Part shown: positions 11,973 through 23,633 of the stretch, in pieces
How positions within the stretch are numbered: position 1 is the first letter of the stretch
How the letters are laid out: each line of letters starts with the position of its first letter
Assembly: GCA_907163345.1 (NCBI GenBank)
Contig: CAJQUN010000341.1
Span: 310,001 to 374,000, forward strand
DNA length: 64,000 nt
Reading direction: 5' to 3'
Source of the DNA: Haberlea rhodopensis
Taxonomy: Eukaryota; Streptophyta; Magnoliopsida; Lamiales; Gesneriaceae
The notes under the pieces: model-generated
What the model was told of the DNA's origin: nothing
The model's database searches: none
What the model saw: the letters and a program-made list of their open reading frames with translations, nothing else
Program-made: the position numbers and the translations under genes

Positions 11973-14900
11973 ATGGCAGCAAATGTCGATGTTGGTGATG
12001 CAGTAAGTGTAAATGCTAGTGCTAGGCACACAAATCCCCTACCGCCGCCAGCCTTGGGCGAAGAGCCGTCCGAACAGCAGTTATTGCCGGGAGAGCTGAG
12101 TTTGACTCAATTTCTAGCTTATCGACCCCCGACTTTAACATGGGAGAAGGCCGAGGAATGGCTAGAGAGGTTGGAGCAGATATTTGTAGCTGCCCCGTGC
12201 GCAAAGACAGCTTGGATACGGCTAGCAGAGTTTCAATTGGCCAAAAAAGCGCTGATGTGGTGGAAGACCACAGTGATTGAACAGGAGGCTCAGGGTCAGG
12301 AAATAAACTGGAAGCTGTTTAGGACTCGATTTCTGACCCGATACTTCTCAGCGGCGGCACGGCAGGCTAAAGAGGACGAATCCACTAGCTTAAAGCAAGG
12401 TACTATGCCGGTGTCTGACTATGCTCTCCAGTACTGTTCCTTACTTAGATATGTGCCTCATATCGCTGCTAGCACCCAAGCGAAGATGAGGAACTTTATG
12501 AAAGGCTTGAGGCCGAAGTTGTATGACAGGGTGATCACTTACGGCCCTACTTGTTTTGATGACGCCCTGGCACGAGCTGAACTGGCAGAATTAGGAGTGG
12601 GTGCATATCCGATTGTGGCACCGCCTCCAGCACCATCACAGAGGCCGACCCCTGAAAACTTGAAACCAAGGGGCGATCATTTTAAGTCTAAGGGAAACTC
12701 ATCATCTTCCAGATTCAGTGGTAGATGGTCGGATGCTCGTGGAAGGGGTGGTCATGGAAGTAATGCTCCGCCTAGGGGACAGTCGCAAGCTAGCAGCTTC
12801 GAAAAAGTTAAGTGTTTTCTGTGCGGAGGACCCCATTCAGTGAAAGGATGCTCTGCTTGTTATGAATGTGGGAAACATGGTCACTTGGCCCGAAATTGTC
12901 CTAACCAGGGAGGGCCACAGAACACTATGGGGAGACCTTCAGACAGGCCAGCACAGCAGAGACCACCATTTGCACCGAGGCCATTGGGAGGACAGCCGTT
13001 GGGGCCACCTCAAGGGAAAGTGTATGCCCGCACCAGGGAGCAGGCTACAGCAGCTCCAGAGGAAGTGATAACGGGTACGTGTTATTTATTTACGCACCCT
13101 GCTTATATTTTGATAGATACAGGTGCGTCACACTCCTTTGTGTCGACGAGTTTTGTGGAGAGGCACCGTATATGCACGACTCCGTCACCCACGCCTCTTG
13201 TGGTTTTGACACCCGCTGGAAAAAGTGTGATTGCAGATCAGTTTGTTGATGGCGGCCTCATTTATTTTGAGGGCAACGAGTTGAAGTCAGATTTGATTGT
13301 TCTGGGAATGTCGGACTTCGACTGCATTGTGGGTATTGATGTGCTGAACAGATATCAGGCAATAGTGGACTGCAGTCAGAGGACAGTACGGTTCAGATCT
13401 GATTTAGGGGTTCGGTGGACTTTTTATGGGGATGGTTCCCGCTCAAGAATTCCGTTGATATCGGCCTTAAAGATGACTCAGTTATTGGAACGTGGGCACG
13501 AGGGTTATCTTATTTATGCCATTGACATTGCTGGAAAGAAAGAAGAGTTAAGAGTCGAAGATATACCCGTGGTTGCCGAGTTTGCCGATGTATTTCCGGA
13601 GGAGATTCCCGGATTCCCGCCGGTTAGGGAAGTTGAGTTCGGGATCGAATTATTACCGGGGACATCCGCTATTTCTCGTGCCCCTTACAGGATGGCACCA
13701 GCGGAGTTAAGAGAACTGAAAGAGCAGCTACAGGAACTCCTTGATAAGGGTTACATACGCCCCAGCGTATCACCTTGGGGTGCGCCTGTATTATTTGTGA
13801 AAAAGAAAGATGGGTCGATGAGATTGTGCATCGACTACAGGCAATTGAATAAGGCCACAGTGAAGAATAAATACCCTCTTCCGCGGATCGATGACTTGTT
13901 TGATAAGTTGTAGGGCACGAGGTTGTACAGTAAGATTGATTTGAGGTCGGGGTACCACCAGATCCGAGTTAGAGAGGATGATGTGCAGAAGACAGCCTTC
14001 CGGACCCGTTATGGTCACTATGAGTTTTTGGTCATGCCGTTTGGAGTGACAAACGCCCCGGCTGTGTTTATGAGCTTGATGAATCGAGTGTTCCAACCCT
14101 ATTTGGATCAATTCGTCATCGTATTTATTGACGATATACTTATCTATTCTCGGAGCGAGGAAGAACACAGGAATCATTTGAGGACAGTGCTCCAGATTCT
14201 GAGGGACAATCAGTTGTATGCAAAGCTGAGCAAGTGTGAATTTTGGTTGAGCAGCGTGGTATTTTTGGGGCATGTGATCTCTAGTGATGGGATTTCTGTG
14301 GATCCCAGGAAAGTGGAGGCAGTGATGGATTGGTCTGCGCCTACATCTGTGCCCGAGATCCGTAGCTTCCTCGGTTTAGCGGGTTATTACCGACGTTTCG
14401 TCGAGGGATTCTCTAAGATCACTAAACCGTTGACGCAGTTGACTCAGAAGGGTGTTCCGTTTTCTTGGTCTGAGGCATGTGAGCAAAGCTTCCAAGAGTT
14501 GAAGCACCGGTTGACTACAACACCTGTTCTGGTGATCCCCTCGGAGAACGAAAGGTTTGCTTTGTACACGGATGCATCACTGCAGGGATTGGGCTGTGTA
14601 CTGATGCAGGATAAGCATGTGGTGGCTTATGCATCGAGACAGTTGAAGCCTCATGAGACCAGGTACCCGGTTCATGATTTGGAACTGGCGGCCATTATTT
14701 TCGCTTTGAAAATTTGGCGGCATTATCTTTATGGTACTTCTTTTACCATTTACACGGACCATAAGAGCTTGAAGTTCCTATTTACCCAAGCGGAACTGAA
14801 TCTGAGGCAAAGGAGGTGGATGGACTTGCTCAAGGACTATGATTGCAAGATAGAGTACCATCCAGGGAAGGCGAACCTGACAGCTGACGCCTTAAGTAGG

Positions 14901-16520
14901 AAGGTGAAGTATACGGCAGAGGATGTTATTCAGTTATCGGCCTTGATGACCTCTTGTTGTCATATGGGATATGACTTTGATTTAGATGTATCGCCGGTGC
15001 TGGTATCGACCCTATTGGCAGAACCGGACATCTTTGAACTTATCAGGAAATCTCAGGTGAAAGACGTTGAGGTACAGAGATGGTTATCATATTTACGTCT
15101 GGGTCAGTTATCGAAGTTCAGAGTAGCAGAAGATGGTTCATTGAGGCTTGGTAACCCTTGGGTAGTGCCGAGGGCACCAGGGTTGCGTCAAGGAATCTTG
15201 CATCGTGCTCATAGTAGCAGATTTAGCATCCATCCAGGTGGGATAAAGATGTACAAGGACTTGTGTGATCAATTTTGGTGGAGACGGATGAAGAGAGACG
15301 TTATATCATTCGTTAAGAAGTGTCTGATTTGCCAACAAGTGAAAGCAGATAGGCAGAGGCCCGGAGGCGAGTTGAAGAGTTTAGAGATACCAGAGTGGAA
15401 GTGGGAGCACATCTCTATGGATTTCGTGACCCACTTGCCAAGGACTGCCTCGGGATTCGATGCGATCTGGGTAATTGTGGATCGACTGACGAAGGTGGCT
15501 CACTTCATCCCATATTGTATGTCTTTCACATACTTAAAGATGGCCCAGTTGTATGTACGGGACGTGGTGAGATTGCATGGCATCCCAGTCTCGATTGTGT
15601 CTGATAGAGACCCGCGGTTCACATCGCACTTTTGGGAGGGTCTTCAATCGGCTTTGGGTACAGAAGTGAGGCTGAGTACGGCTTATCACCCTCAAACAGA
15701 TGGTCAGACAGAGCGTACCATACAGACGCTTGAGGACATATTGAGGGCATGTGTTTTGGAGTTCGATACTCCGTGGCAAGATTCAGTGCCACTTGTGGAG
15801 TTCTCTTACAACAACAGTTATCAGGCGAGCATTCAGATGGCTCCATTCGAGGCCCTTTACGGTCGACGATGTAGGTCACCATTGTACTGGGAAGATTTGA
15901 CTAGTAAGACTGTCGGAGGACCGGAATTGATTCGAGAAATGGAAGAGAAAATCAAAGTGATCCGTCAGAAAATGAAAGCGGCTCAAGATAGGCAAGCTGC
16001 CTATGCTATTAAACGACGGCAACCACTGGAATTCCAAGTGGGAGATAGAGTCTTTCTGAAAATCTCACCTTTCAGAGGTGTAGTTCGTTTCGGTATGCGC
16101 GGGAAGTTTTCTCCGAGATATGTTGGGCCGTACGAGGTATTACAGCGCATCGGCACTTTGGCTTATCGTTTGGCCCTACCGCCGTCCTTGTCTGGTATAC
16201 ATGATGTCTTCCATGTATCTATGTTGAGGAAGTATGAGCCAGACCCGTCTCATGTGTTGCAGCCTTCAGAGGTTCAGTTGAGTTCAGATGTATCCTATGT
16301 TGAATGGCCAGTCAGAATTCTGGATCGAGAGGATCGCAGACTTCGAAGCAAGGTTATACCGATGGTCAAGGTTCAGTGGGATCGTCGGGGTGTCGAAGAG
16401 GCCACGTGGGAGACGGAACGGCATATGGTGCAGCACTACCCGGAACTATTATCTGGTATGTGTTTATGTTTAGTTTCTTTTGGGGTAAGTGCATGTGATT
16501 TCGAGGACGAAATCTTCTAA
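11973..16520 (+). pseudogene. gag-pol polyprotein of gypsy E, one in-frame stop
   Basis: The start is taken as the first ATG (MAANVDVGDA) at 11973; the open frame reaches back to a TTG at 11961, and an acceptor-like TTGCAG sits just before the ATG. Domains in order: retrotransposon gag (about residues 50-180); CCHC zinc knuckle CYECGKHGHLARNC (about 295-310); aspartic protease with LIDTGASHSFVS; RT with FVKKKDGSMRLCIDYRQLN and the active-site box FIDDILIYS; RNase H with LYTDASLQGLG; integrase with an HHCC finger (ending CLICQQ) and D,D-35-E residues (MDFVTHLP, VSDRDPRF, HPQTDGQTER); then a chromodomain-like tail (PVRILDRE ... VEEATWETE). The one lesion is TAG at 13911-13913 in RT (FDKL-stop-GTRLYSKID). 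F reads CAG there, so this is a C-to-T nonsense change. It could produce a functional protein only by readthrough. Confidence 0.95.
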
Positions 16521-16532
16521 GTAGGGGAGTAT
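16519..16532 (+). other. Polypurine tract of gypsy E
   Basis: AAGTAGGGGAGTAT directly precedes the 3' LTR and overlaps the gag-pol stop codon by two bases. Confidence 0.85.
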
Positions 16533-18506
16533 TGTGATGTCCCCGAAATGATTAATTGTGTTTAATTGTGTTTAAGGCATTAATTGTGTTCATATGATTA
16601 AATATGATTGATTATGGTGGTAATTGCCTTATGTGTTAGAATTAATTGCCATGTGGAAATGCTTGGTCATGTGGGCTGGTAGAGCATTTCAGGGTGCATG
16701 TTATGCATGTTGGGTAATTGGGTGTTTCAATGGCTTACATGTGTTGGTAGTCATTTATTTTTGTGAAACATGCATTTAATTGGAATTTGGTGCATTGTGG
16801 TGAAATGTGTTTAAAATACCATGTTGGGGTATAATTTACATCATGTTAATTGTTGGGGTACAAAATTTAAATAAAAGTTTAACCCTTACCCCACCACCTC
16901 ATTCCACTTTACTCCTTACACTCTTAATCCCCAAATCCCTTTCCCAAAACCCTTACTTTCCCCCTCAAACTCGTTTTTAGCTTATAAGTGGGAAGGAAGT
17001 GCTTGCAAAAGCTTCCTTTTGGTGATTCTTGGTAAGATTTAATGCCTAGAATGTTTATATATCACTTCTTGTTGTTCTTGAAGTGTTTGGTTTGAGTTTT
17101 GATAGGATTTAAAAAGGGTTTGAAACGGGTTTGTTTGGGTTAGTGTGATTTTTGGTGGGATGTTGGATTTTTAGTGGTTTTATGATGTGTGTTGAAGGTT
17201 TTAAGTGTTTTAATGTTTTTGAGTTGTTGGTATAAATGGTGTTGAGGTTGGTGAAGGTTTCAAAGTGCAAAAATGGTGATTTTTCGTGGTACAAGGGCTG
17301 GCGATCGATCGCCCGTTTTTGACGATCGATCGCGAGCAGGCAGTAGGCTCCAGAAGCCTTTGGCGTTCGATCGCCACTTTTGGGCGATCGATCGGTGAGC
17401 TTGGCGATCGATCGCCGAAAGCAAAAATTTGTTGGTTCGGGCAGTGTGATCTCGCGATCGATCGGGATGTCTTGGCGATCGATCGCGAGACACACAAAAG
17501 TGTGTTTTTGGCTTTTTTTGTGGAATTTTTGGATATTGGACTATAATTGGCATCTAATATTGATTTGTATGGTTGTGTAGAACCATCCCAGGTACCAACA
17601 ACATCGAGGAGATAAAGTTATACAACTTCTCCACTTTTGAAACTAAGGTACGTAGTGAGACGTACGAGCATCGGACGGTAAAACGTGTTACAACTTTGAT
17701 GATGTATATTGTGAATATTGTGTCCTTATATGTGATGAAATATGTGAAATGATAGTGTTATATCATGATATTGGAATCAATTGTGTTTGATTATTGTGGT
17801 AGAATTGATGAATGTTCCGGTAGCCTTTATCTCCGAGCGAGGGAGGTACTTGCCGCTGTCATATGAAGTGATGGTAGTATGATATTTGCCGCTGTCATGT
17901 CTAAGCGAGGTAACAAGCCGCTGTCATTGTCGAAGCGAGGGATATCAAATGATGCCGCTATATGTCGAAGCGAGGGGTCCTAAAATTCCGCTATTGTATT
18001 GGGACCGGAACAGTCACAATTCTAGTGATTAATGTGGAATATTGTGGAGATAATTGGAAACGCGTTATCGATCATTATATTGTGAACTAAGGATTTTGTG
18101 CATAAGTTTGTGAAACAGGAACAACAATGAAATGTGCTAATGTGGTGATCAATGAGCATATCTATTATTTGTCTCATGCACTTAATTATTTTATTAAGTT
18201 GAATTGTGTTAAGTGGTGATATATATATGCTCATGGTGAGTTGTTCCTGTAGGTACGCTTTTGGACAAAAAGGGGCTAAGGGTTGGGTTGAACTGTGAGC
18301 TGAAGGAGACATGAAAGAAGATAGAATATAGGATTTTTGTTAGTCTTAACATTCATTTTGGGGATGTAACTAACTAACTATCGAAGTTTATTTTTGGCCT
18401 GTAATTACATTGAGCTCACATAACAATCAGAACTCTAAGATGTCTCTAATACATATTTAGCCCTGTTTATATCTTGATTTCACTGTTAAGGTAGAGAGGC
18501 CGTACA
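16533..18506 (+). repeat. 3' LTR of gypsy E
   Basis: Same ends as the 5' LTR; 1974 bp. It differs by scattered substitutions, one 21-bp palindrome unit fewer, and a small insertion just before the palindrome cluster. The mini-exon-like island is at 17581-17647 and the second acceptor-like site ends at 18252. Confidence 0.95.
17301..17486. repeat. Palindrome cluster in 3' LTR of E, seven copies
   Basis: Counterpart of the cluster at 10548-10754 with one tandem unit fewer. Three copies differ from the 5' LTR: GACGATCGATCGCG, GGCGTTCGATCGCC, and one restored GGCGATCGATCGCC where the 5' LTR has a mismatch. Confidence 0.95.
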
Positions 18507-19788
18507 TGCGTTGTCTCGCATCTGGTGTTGAAGGACACTGTTCCTTCGAGAGATAAATACCATGTGTCATAGGCACGAATCCTTTCTTTGATTCTTGCAT
18601 GCTAAACCTTTTAAGCACTTTGTCTATGTATGTACTTTGACTCAGACCAAGAAGTCTTCTTGATCTATCTCTATAGATCTTGATTCCTAATACATAGGTG
18701 GCTTCTCCCAAGTCTTTCATCGAAAAGCAATTCCCTAGCCAAATCTTTACAGATTGTAAGGCAGGGATATCATTTCCAATGAGAAGTATGTCATCTACAT
18801 ACAACACTAGGAAAATGATTACGCTCCCACTGACCTTCTTGTAGACACAAGGTTCATCTTCGTTTTTGATAAAACCAAACTCTTTGACTGCATCATCAAA
18901 ACGAAGATTCCAACTCCGAGAAGCTTGCTTCAATCCATAAATGGATCGTTGTAGCTTGCATATCTTTCCAGCATCCTTTGGATCGACAAAACCCTCGGGC
19001 TGTGTCATGTACACATCCTCGAGCAGATTTCCATTAAGGAAAGCTGTTTTGACATCCATCTGCCAGATTTCATAATCATGAAATGCAGCTATTGCAAGTA
19101 AGATCCTTATGGATTTAACCATGGCCACTGGTGAAAAGGTTTCATCATAGTCAATACCATGAATTTGTTTGAATCCTTTTGCAACCAGCCGACCTTTATA
19201 GGTTTGTACGTTACCATCCATATCGGTCTTTTTCTTGAAAATCCATTGGCACCCTATGGGTCGCACCCCTTCAGGTGGATCAACCAAAGTCCATACTTGG
19301 TTTGCATACACTGATTCCATCTCAGATTTCATGGCCTCTTGCCATTTCTCAGAATCAGTGCCCATTATAGCTTGTTGAAAAGATGACGGCTCATCCTCAT
19401 CAATAAGTAGTAAGTCACCTTGTTGAGTCACAAGAAATCCATATCTCTGTGGCTCCCGGTGTTCTCTTACAGACCTACGCTGGGCTTGTGTCTCTTGAGC
19501 AGGTACTTCTTCCACAACAGATTGCGGTGCCTGCTCTGTTTCCATCTCAATCTCAGGTTCAGTGTTTTCTTGTGGTTGAACTTCACTAAGTTCTATTTTT
19601 CTCCCACTGGTTTTTCTAGAAATAAATTCTCTTTCAAGAAATACACCAGTCCGAGCAACAACTACTTTGTTCTCGGTGGGATAATAGAAATAGTATCCTT
19701 TCGTTTCATTAGGATACCCCCACAAATAAACACTTATCAGATTTGGGTCCAAGTTTGTTAGTGGCGTTACGTCTAACGAAAGCCCCAC
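18507..19788 (-). pseudogene. copia-1 pol: RT domain
   Basis: The frame runs from the integrase-RT linker into RT: YANQVWTLVDPPEGVRPIGC, KGRLVAKGFKQ, the thumb/palm motif WQMDVKTAFLNG, and the active site LYVDDILLIGND. It ends at the gypsy E insertion (18506/18507); the last residues of the open frame past that point come from E's LTR. A frameshift near 19710-19790 separates it from the integrase frame. The YVDD box is intact, unlike in copia-2. Confidence 0.92.
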
Positions 19789-20980
19789 AACCCCAAATCT
19801 TCATAAAAGACATACTAGGACGCTTCCCAGTCCATATCTCATATGGTATCTTTTCCACTGATTTAGATGGAACACGGTTCAGTAAGAAAATCGCTGTTTC
19901 TAGAGCGTGTCCCCAAAACGATATCGGAAGATCTGCATGACTCATCATTGATCTAACCATGTCCAACAAGGTTCGATTTCTCCTCTCGGATACACCATTC
20001 CTTTGTGGAGTATACGGAGGAGTGAGTTGTGGGACTATCCCACACTCCTTTAGATAGTCATGAAACTCTTGGCTTAAGTATTCACCTCCTCGATCTGATC
20101 GAAGGATTTTGATACTTTTGCCAAGTTGGTTTTGTACTTCATTCTTGAAATCTTTGAACTTTTCAAAGGTTTCATGTTTATGCTTCATTAGGTACACATA
20201 CCCATATCTACTGAGGTCATCAGTAAATGTAACGAAGTATTGAAAACCACCTCTAGCTTGTGTACTTATTGGTCCACATACATCACTATTTATTAGTCCC
20301 AATAAAACATTTGCCCTTTCAACATGTCCCTTGAAAGGGGCTTTAGTCATCTTGCCCATTAAACAAGATTCGCATGTTTCATATGATTCAAAATCAAATG
20401 AATCTAATACTCCATCCTTATGAAGTTTAGATATGCGGTTCTCGTTTATGTGGCCCAAGCGACAGTGCCAGAGATAAGTCGGATTACAATCATTATTTTT
20501 AATCCTTTTAGTATTTATGTTATAGATAGGCATATCAAGATTTAATACATAAAGACCATTCACCATTTGTGCACTAGCATAAAACATATCATTTAAATAA
20601 ATAGAACAACAGTTGTCCTTTATTATAAATGAAAAACCATACTTGTCTAAACAAGAAATAGAAATTATGTTTTTAGTAATAGATGACACAAAATAACAGT
20701 CTTTTAAAATCAACGATAAACCAGAAGGTAAAGCTAAACAATAATCTCCTATAGCTAATGCAGCAACTCTTGCTCCATTTCCAACTCGGAGATCAACTTC
20801 ACCTTTTGCCAACGTCCTACTCCTTTTTAGATCCTGCACATAATGTGAGATCCACATCCAGTATCTAATACCCATGATGAAGAAGTAGATAAATTGACTT
20901 CTATAACAAAAATACCTGAAGTGGAAGGCACACTTCCTTTCTTTAGATCCTCCAGATATACTTTGCAGTTTCTTTTCCAA
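19709..20980 (-). pseudogene. copia-1 pol: protease end, GAG-pre-integrase and integrase
   Basis: Visible on the minus strand are the H-C zinc-binding region (LWHCRLGHINENRI ... CESCLMGKM), the integrase core with D (INSDVCGPI), D (FVTFTDDLSRYG) and the distal YTPQRNGVSERRNRTLL block, and VPSKSVEKIPYEIWTG near the C-terminus. It overlaps the next frames at both ends, so single-base indels split a once continuous polyprotein: one near 20860 in the protease (after TGCGSH) and one near 19715. Confidence 0.92.
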
Positions 20981-21492
20981 TGGCCGGTCTCACCGCAATG
21001 AAAACAGTTCCCTTCCTTTGCTATCCCTCCTTTTGGTTTTAGTGCATAAGACTTTGGCTTAGATTTAACAAAGACCTTCTTTGCTTTCTTATTGCCTTTA
21101 GCTTTGGCCTTTCCTTTGCCCTTATTCACAATAAGAACATTTGTGGCCTTAGTCTTCTTTGTATTTGCTTCATATGTTCTCAACATACCAAGCAATTGTG
21201 GTAGAGTCTTTTCCATGTCAGTCATATTGTAATTTACTACAAATTGATTGAAGCTCTCAGGCAACGATTGCAAGATCACATCGGTGGCCAACTCTTGGTC
21301 CAATGGAAAACCCAGCTTGTCCAGATTCTCAATGTACCCAATCATCTTGAGCACATGAGTTCCAACTAGGCTTCCCTCTACCATCATGCACTGAAATAAC
21401 GCCTTAGAGACGTCATACCTCTCTTGTCTTGCTTGCTGTTGGTACAATTGCTTTAAGTGTTCGATCATATCAAACGCCTCCATTTTTCTCAT
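20827..21492 (-). pseudogene. copia-1 gag C-terminal half, zinc knuckle, protease start
   Basis: It contains EHLKQLYQQQARQERYDV (gag), a lysine-rich linker, the zinc knuckle CFHCGETGHWKRNC, and the protease start SSWVLDTGCGSH. It is joined upstream to the gag N-terminus by a frameshift: a run of five A on the minus strand (about 21483-21487) where four would keep frame. Gag would package RNA in cytoplasmic particles. Confidence 0.92.
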
Positions 21493-21769
21493 GTTGCTTC
21501 TGAAGCTCAGAGTTCATGGTGGCAAGCATTAGGCACCCAACATCAAGTGCGTCACTTTGATGCTTCTTGTAAGCATCTTTATCAGCTCTTGTAGCTGTTA
21601 GGGGAGGTTCCTCAGCGGGCAAGGGTTCCTCTAGGACATATTGTTTCTTTTCTTGTTTGAGGACTATCCTCAAGTTCCTATGCCAGTCTATGAAATTTGT
21701 CCCATTTAGTTTGTCCTTCTCAAGGACCGATCGTAGTGATAATGTGTTTGATACGTTGTTAGTTGCCAT
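21470..21769 (-). pseudogene. copia-1 gag N-terminus
   Basis: The ATG at 21767-21769 begins MATNNVSNTLSLRSVL, followed by KLNGTNFIDWHRNLRIVLKQ, the standard start of plant copia gag. After about 95 residues the frame is lost at the A-run described for the next segment, so no full gag is made without a shift. Confidence 0.9.
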
Positions 21770-23616
21770 GGATATCTACAATATAAATATGCAAAGATTT
21801 AATCATTTAACATGGTCTTACATTAAATGATGCTCCCACTATTTTGTTTAAAAAATATCAACCCTCAAAACCTTTAGTGGGCCAAGATCCATATTTCGCC
21901 TAATCTTGAGTTAGCTTTGGCTAATCGCCCAAGACTCGGTTATTTAGGTAGACAACACTTTGTCAATTACATCACATGTAATCCTTGGATAGTTGGACGA
22001 ACAACACTTTGTTCAATTCATCAAATGAATTATAATCCAACCCATGCCTCTAAGTTCCCAATCCTATTGAGATAACTTAGTTAAGTCGTACCCAATTTAA
22101 AGTATAACGGATATCACTTTTATCCTTTCGCGCCTTACTAAGATTGCCACAGTGCTTTGCTTTGGCAAACCCACACATGTACAATCGAAGTTATTGACGA
22201 GTACTTTTAATTTTGGAAGGCATCTAATACTTAATATTTTAGAGGGATTTATTGATCTCATGATTAGTTTGATAATTTAAAATATGTCCACTACATATAG
22301 TTGTATACATATCTACATTTATGTGTAATACAATTATCAATCTAAAACATAAGATAAATCATGCATCAACATACATAATTAAACGTGACATGGTTATAGC
22401 CCCTACTAATGATTTTCTCAAGCCAATGAGAAAATCCTAAGAGTCAACCTAAGGTAACTTCACAAGCACCTTCCTTTGGCTCCAATTTGTGACTGGCCTC
22501 CTCATCCCGACACGATGCTCCATCTTCATTGATCACCATCAATAAAATAAACTACACTATTTACAAGATATAGAATTCCTCGATTCACATTCGAGGGGAA
22601 CATAGGGGAGGGATTACATTTAGAATGAAATAGAGAAGGCACGACACGCAGGTCGTATTATATATTACAAACATCCACAAATCCTATCTAATAGGTCAAA
22701 GGGCTATAACCACGCACCATGCTCAAACAACACATAAAGCATGCATTAACATTTAATTAATTAAATTCTAAACATTTTAAATTTAATTCTAATTAAAACT
22801 GTAAAATAATTTTTGAAAAATTATCGTACGCTCGGGACATCACATGCCACGAACTTAAGCGACTAAGACACGAACCACCATGGTTCAAACCACAAAAGCA
22901 CACGGCTGGACCAATAATGGGCCTAGGGTTCGAAACCCTAGCCCATGGCCGAGCCAAGCTCGAGCGGCGGCGGCGCTAGGGTTCCAAACCCTAGCCGCCA
23001 CGCACCACCTTGGGTTTTCATTGAGCCATCTTGTTCGAAACGCCGGAATTTGTTAGCCACGAGTCACGGTCAGGCCATGCACGGGGTTGGCTCAACCATC
23101 TCGAGCTAAGGGTTCGAAAAACCTTGCTCTCATGTGGTAAAGCTACTAATCCATGCATGCGTGAACCATTATCGAGCCAAAAAGTTCAAAACTCATCCAC
23201 GTCTCAAAACCTTAGCATAAGAGGCGACGATGGCCGAGCCCATGCACGGCTACTAGGGTTCGAAACCCTAGCCGTCATGAGCTAGCCGTCACGAGCCAAT
23301 GGATTCTAAACCCTAATCAATTTTCGACACTTCCATGCACAATTATTAGCCACAACGACTAAGCCATCTCGAGCCAAGGGTTCGAAAACCCTAGCCCTCA
23401 TGTGGCTAGCCGTGGTGTCATTTGTGATGGTGATGGCCGAAAATATTGCCCAATAAATTTGATTATTCGCCAATTATATCAAATACAATTTTACGATGAT
23501 TTTCACAAACTAAATTTTAACATATCATATATGTTCATACAGTTTTAAATAGCATGCAATATTAATTCTAATATGATTAAACTATTTAATCACATAAATC
23601 CGATATGAGCCTTGAA
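21770..23616 (-). other. Long untranslated leader of copia-1
   Basis: About 1.85 kb lies between the primer-binding site and the gag ATG with no protein-like frame. A hairpin-capable CCTCGA...TCGAGG pair lies near 22575-22595, and a cluster of TTCGAA-centred inverted repeats fills 22920-23410. Confidence 0.8.
22920..23410. repeat. Inverted-repeat cluster CTAGGGTT-CGA-AACCCTAG in copia-1 leader
   Basis: At least five copies or variants of an inverted repeat with arms CTAGGGTT and AACCCTAG around CGA occur (near 22925, 22975, 23107, 23253, 23370), interleaved with GAGCCAAG and CTCGAG-type words. The arm contains AAACCCTA, the plant telo-box string, but there is no telomere array. Confidence 0.8.
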
Positions 23617-23632
23617 CCTGACTCTGATACCA
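23617..23632 (-). other. Primer-binding site of copia-1
   Basis: Minus strand TGGTATCAGAGTCAGG, one base inside the 5' LTR; complementary to initiator methionine tRNA. Confidence 0.9.
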
Positions 23633-23633
23633 C

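Larger units (their letters stand above)
9787..18506 (+). mobile_element. Gypsy element E: full-length Ty3/gypsy chromovirus (Tekay/Del type)
   Basis: Paired LTRs (9787-11774, 16533-18506), TSD tgcgt (9782-9786, 18507-18511), primer-binding site, one gag-pol frame with a C-terminal chromodomain-like segment, and a polypurine tract. Total length 8.72 kb. It is inserted in the pol gene of copia-1, so it is younger than copia-1. Element F at the right end of the window belongs to the same family. Confidence 0.97.

Noticed and set aside
13791..14273. Minus-strand frame opposite E's RT
   Set aside because: Shadow of the gag-pol frame of E.
22900..23420. Interstitial telomere repeat from CCCTA-type strings
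   Set aside because: The string occurs as arms of spaced inverted repeats and not as a tandem (TTTAGGG)n array.
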